Below are positions 62,850 to 64,000 of a stretch of DNA of 64,000 nucleotides, one piece after another. Source of the stretch: Adenanthera pavonina (Eukaryota; Streptophyta; Magnoliopsida; Fabales; Fabaceae). Every line of letters starts with the position of its first letter. The first letter of the stretch is position 1. The notes under the pieces are model-generated. The model saw nothing but the letters and a program-made list of their open reading frames with translations, ran no database searches and was not told the origin of the DNA. The stretch lies in contig JAIVEN010000050.1 in the NCBI GenBank assembly GCA_026686845.1, positions 1 to 64,000 on the forward strand, read 5' to 3'. Both the position numbers and the translations under genes were made by a program.

Positions 62850-64000
62850 CAACTAGACTCGAACTGTTGTGAGTAAGCCGCATAAAACTCCCTACCCTCG
62901 CTTAGAATTCCAAATCTTGTGGCATTCTCCTCCTTAGAGGCTCCTAATGAATGTTTAGAAAACTGGAACTTTCAAACAAAATGAGGTTAAAGCGGAGTCT
63001 GATTGTGTTCATTTCATCATACAAGGCTCAAATTGGTGTGAGTATTTCGGATAAAAGCACTAGCTCACTTCATGTTGCAAATTTCGCGAGATTTTCCCGA
63101 TCTCTTTTGCTTTTCGTAGCATTTTCATAAAGTTGGATCGTTTGGCCAAAATGGCGTGATGATGAAGCCGAATTCGGCACGTTTCTCCCAACTAGACTCG
63201 AATTGTTGTGAGTAAGCCGCATAAACTCCCTACCACACTTAGAATTCCAAATCTTGTGGCATTCGCCTCCTTAGAACTTCCTGGCGAATGTTTAGAATCC
63301 TGGATACTCTGAACAAAATAAGGTTAAAGCGGAATATGATTGTGTTCATTTCATCATACAAGGCTCAAATTGGTGTGAGTATTTCGGATAAAAGCAATAG
63401 CTCACTTCATGTTGCAAATTTCGTGAGATTTTCTGATTTCTTTTGCCTTTCAAAGCATTTTCATAAAGTTGGATCGTTTGGCCAAAATGGCGTGATGATG
63501 AAGCCGAATTGTGAACGTTTCCCCCAACTAGACTCGAATTGTTGTAAGTAAGCTGCATAAACACCCAACCTCGCTTGAAAATCCAAATCTTGTGCATTCT
63601 CCTCCTTAGAGCCTCCCGATGAATGTTTAGAAACCTGTAACATTAAAACAAAATGAGGTTAAAGCTGAATCCGATTGTGTTTATTTCATCAACCAAGGCA
63701 CAAATTGGTGTGAGGATGTCGGATAAACTCACTAGCTCACATCGTGTTGCAAAATTTCGTGAGATTTTCCTATTTCTTTTGCTTTTTAATGCATTTTCAT
63801 AAAGTTGGAACGTTTGGCCAAAATGGTGTGATGATGAAGCCGAATTGTGCACGTTTCTTCCAACTAGACTCGAATTGTTGTGAGTAAGCTGCATAAACAC
63901 CCTACCCTCGCTTAAAATTCCAAATCTTGTGGCATTCTCCTCCTTAGAGCCTCCCGATGAATGTTTAGAAACCTGCAACATTAAAACAAAATGAGGTTAA
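62850..64000. repeat. Segment repeated from 5.0 kb upstream, copy 2 (cut by window end)
   Basis: Counterpart of 57850-59000. It implies a fifteen-unit higher-order period of 5.0 kb, far longer than the two- to eight-unit periods elsewhere, whose second copy continues beyond 64000. Confidence 0.9.
63947..64000. repeat. Partial satellite unit at the right edge
   Basis: The last 54 bp start a new unit with the GAGCCTCCCGATGAATG box and the CCTGCAACATTAAAAC variant also seen near 58974. The array continues to the right of the window. Confidence 0.95.

Larger units (their letters stand above)
1..64000. repeat. Tandem satellite DNA array, 336-bp unit, fills the whole window
   Basis: Every line of the window is a recognisable copy of one 336-bp unit, all head to tail and all in the same orientation. 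Anchors such as GTTTAGAAACCTGG, TTGGATCGTTTGGCC, GAATTGTGCACG and GTGAGTAAGCCGCATAAAC recur every 335-337 bp. Unit starts at 175, 510, 1854, 4207, 10924, 21344, 29374, 34738, 58274 and 63274 are separated by near-integral multiples of 336. That gives 190 complete units from 175 to 63946. Composition is moderately AT-rich. No stretch of even 100 bp is unrelated to the unit, so no inserted transposon or gene is present. This is the structure of constitutive heterochromatin in a eukaryote. A plant is my inference. The family name and species are unknown to me. Confidence 0.98.
54251..64000. repeat. Array zone 7: most diverged and indel-rich part
   Basis: Units here differ most from the consensus: TCCTGGATACTCTGAAC (about 54934, 55604, 58298, 63298), CCTGCAACATTAAAAC (about 58974, 59315, 63974), GATCTCCGATAAACCG, TAAATTTTCAAATC and TAATTATCCTATGC variants. 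Small indels and two larger deletions (near 59353 and 61225) occur. The 15 units from 58274 to 63274 span only 5000 bp, 40 bp short of 15 x 336. The region may be older or nearer an array edge, though no edge is seen. Confidence 0.82.

Noticed and set aside
1196..62876. Recurrent 87-codon open frames on the + strand beginning ATGTTTAGAAAC (for example 1196, 3885, 10602, 22686, 34081, 62613) as a tandem gene family.
   Set aside because: They are one frame of the satellite unit, starting at unit position 15 and ending at the recurring GTGAGTAA. Most units break the frame, overlapping frames exist on the other strand, variation shows no codon pattern that I can see, and no promoter, intron or domain is recognisable.
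1..64000. A CRISPR array, because of the regular direct repeats.
   Set aside because: There is no alternation of short repeats and unique spacers. The entire 336-bp period is repeated, and no cas-like gene is present.
1..64000. Ribosomal or 5S RNA gene clusters, tRNA genes, telomeric repeats, or LTR retrotransposon arrays.
   Set aside because: No 5S internal promoter boxes, rRNA cores, tRNA A/B boxes, TTTAGGG tracts, LTR ends, primer-binding sites or polymerase motifs were found. Isolated strings such as CCCTA are ordinary unit sequence.
54251..64000. The right end of the array, reached at about 54-64 kb because divergence rises.
   Set aside because: Units continue in phase to position 64000 and no flanking unique DNA appears, so an edge is not shown. 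It remains only a possibility noted for zone 7.
1..64000. Naming the species or a published satellite family.
   Set aside because: I could not match the unit to any family that I know with confidence. A database search is needed, and a guess would not be evidence.

Overview
The whole 64-kb window is one uninterrupted tandem satellite DNA array. I see no gene, RNA gene, transposon, CRISPR array or unique-sequence spacer in it. The repeat unit is 336 bp. With a unit start set at the GAGGCTCCTGAT / GAGCCTCCCGAT / GAACTTCCTGGT box, 190 complete units run from position 175 to 63946. Partial units lie at 1-174 and 63947-64000. All units are in the same orientation. Summing anchor distances from 175 to 63274 gives 188 units at a mean of about 335.6 bp, so phase is almost perfectly kept.

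The array points to a eukaryotic heterochromatic block (pericentromere, centromere flank or subtelomeric knob). A flowering plant is my best guess, because the ~168-bp basic period and the CpG-to-TpG/CpA variant pattern are typical of methylated plant satellites. I do not recognise the family and cannot name the species. The unit itself is an ancient dimer: its two halves of about 171 and 165 bp align at about 60-65% identity, so the original monomer was about 168 bp.

Layout by variant content: 1-11.2 kb is mixed, with an eight-unit and a five-unit higher-order duplication. 11.2-21.0 kb is dominated by units with a TTTTTCTTAAAG / GATGATGATGCC signature, organised in three- to five-unit blocks. 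21.0-28.0 kb introduces GATCACTTTTGC units. 28.0-35.1 kb is the most homogenised part, with 335-bp units and trimer (1005 bp), hexamer (2011 bp) and dimer (671 bp) repeats, most differing at only a few bases per kb. 35.1-46.8 kb and 46.8-54.2 kb carry dimer and tetramer repeats. 54.2-64 kb is the most diverged and indel-rich, yet ends in a segment of at least 1.1 kb that recurs 5.0 kb away almost exactly.

Many short open frames (60-122 codons) exist on both strands. They recur only because the repeat recurs, because 336 is divisible by three, and because many need TTG as a start. None is supported as a gene. The points worth a second look are the dimeric origin of the unit, the nested higher-order repeats, haplotype-block mosaicism, CpG-decay polymorphism, microhomology deletions, and homopolymer indels that may be sequencing errors.
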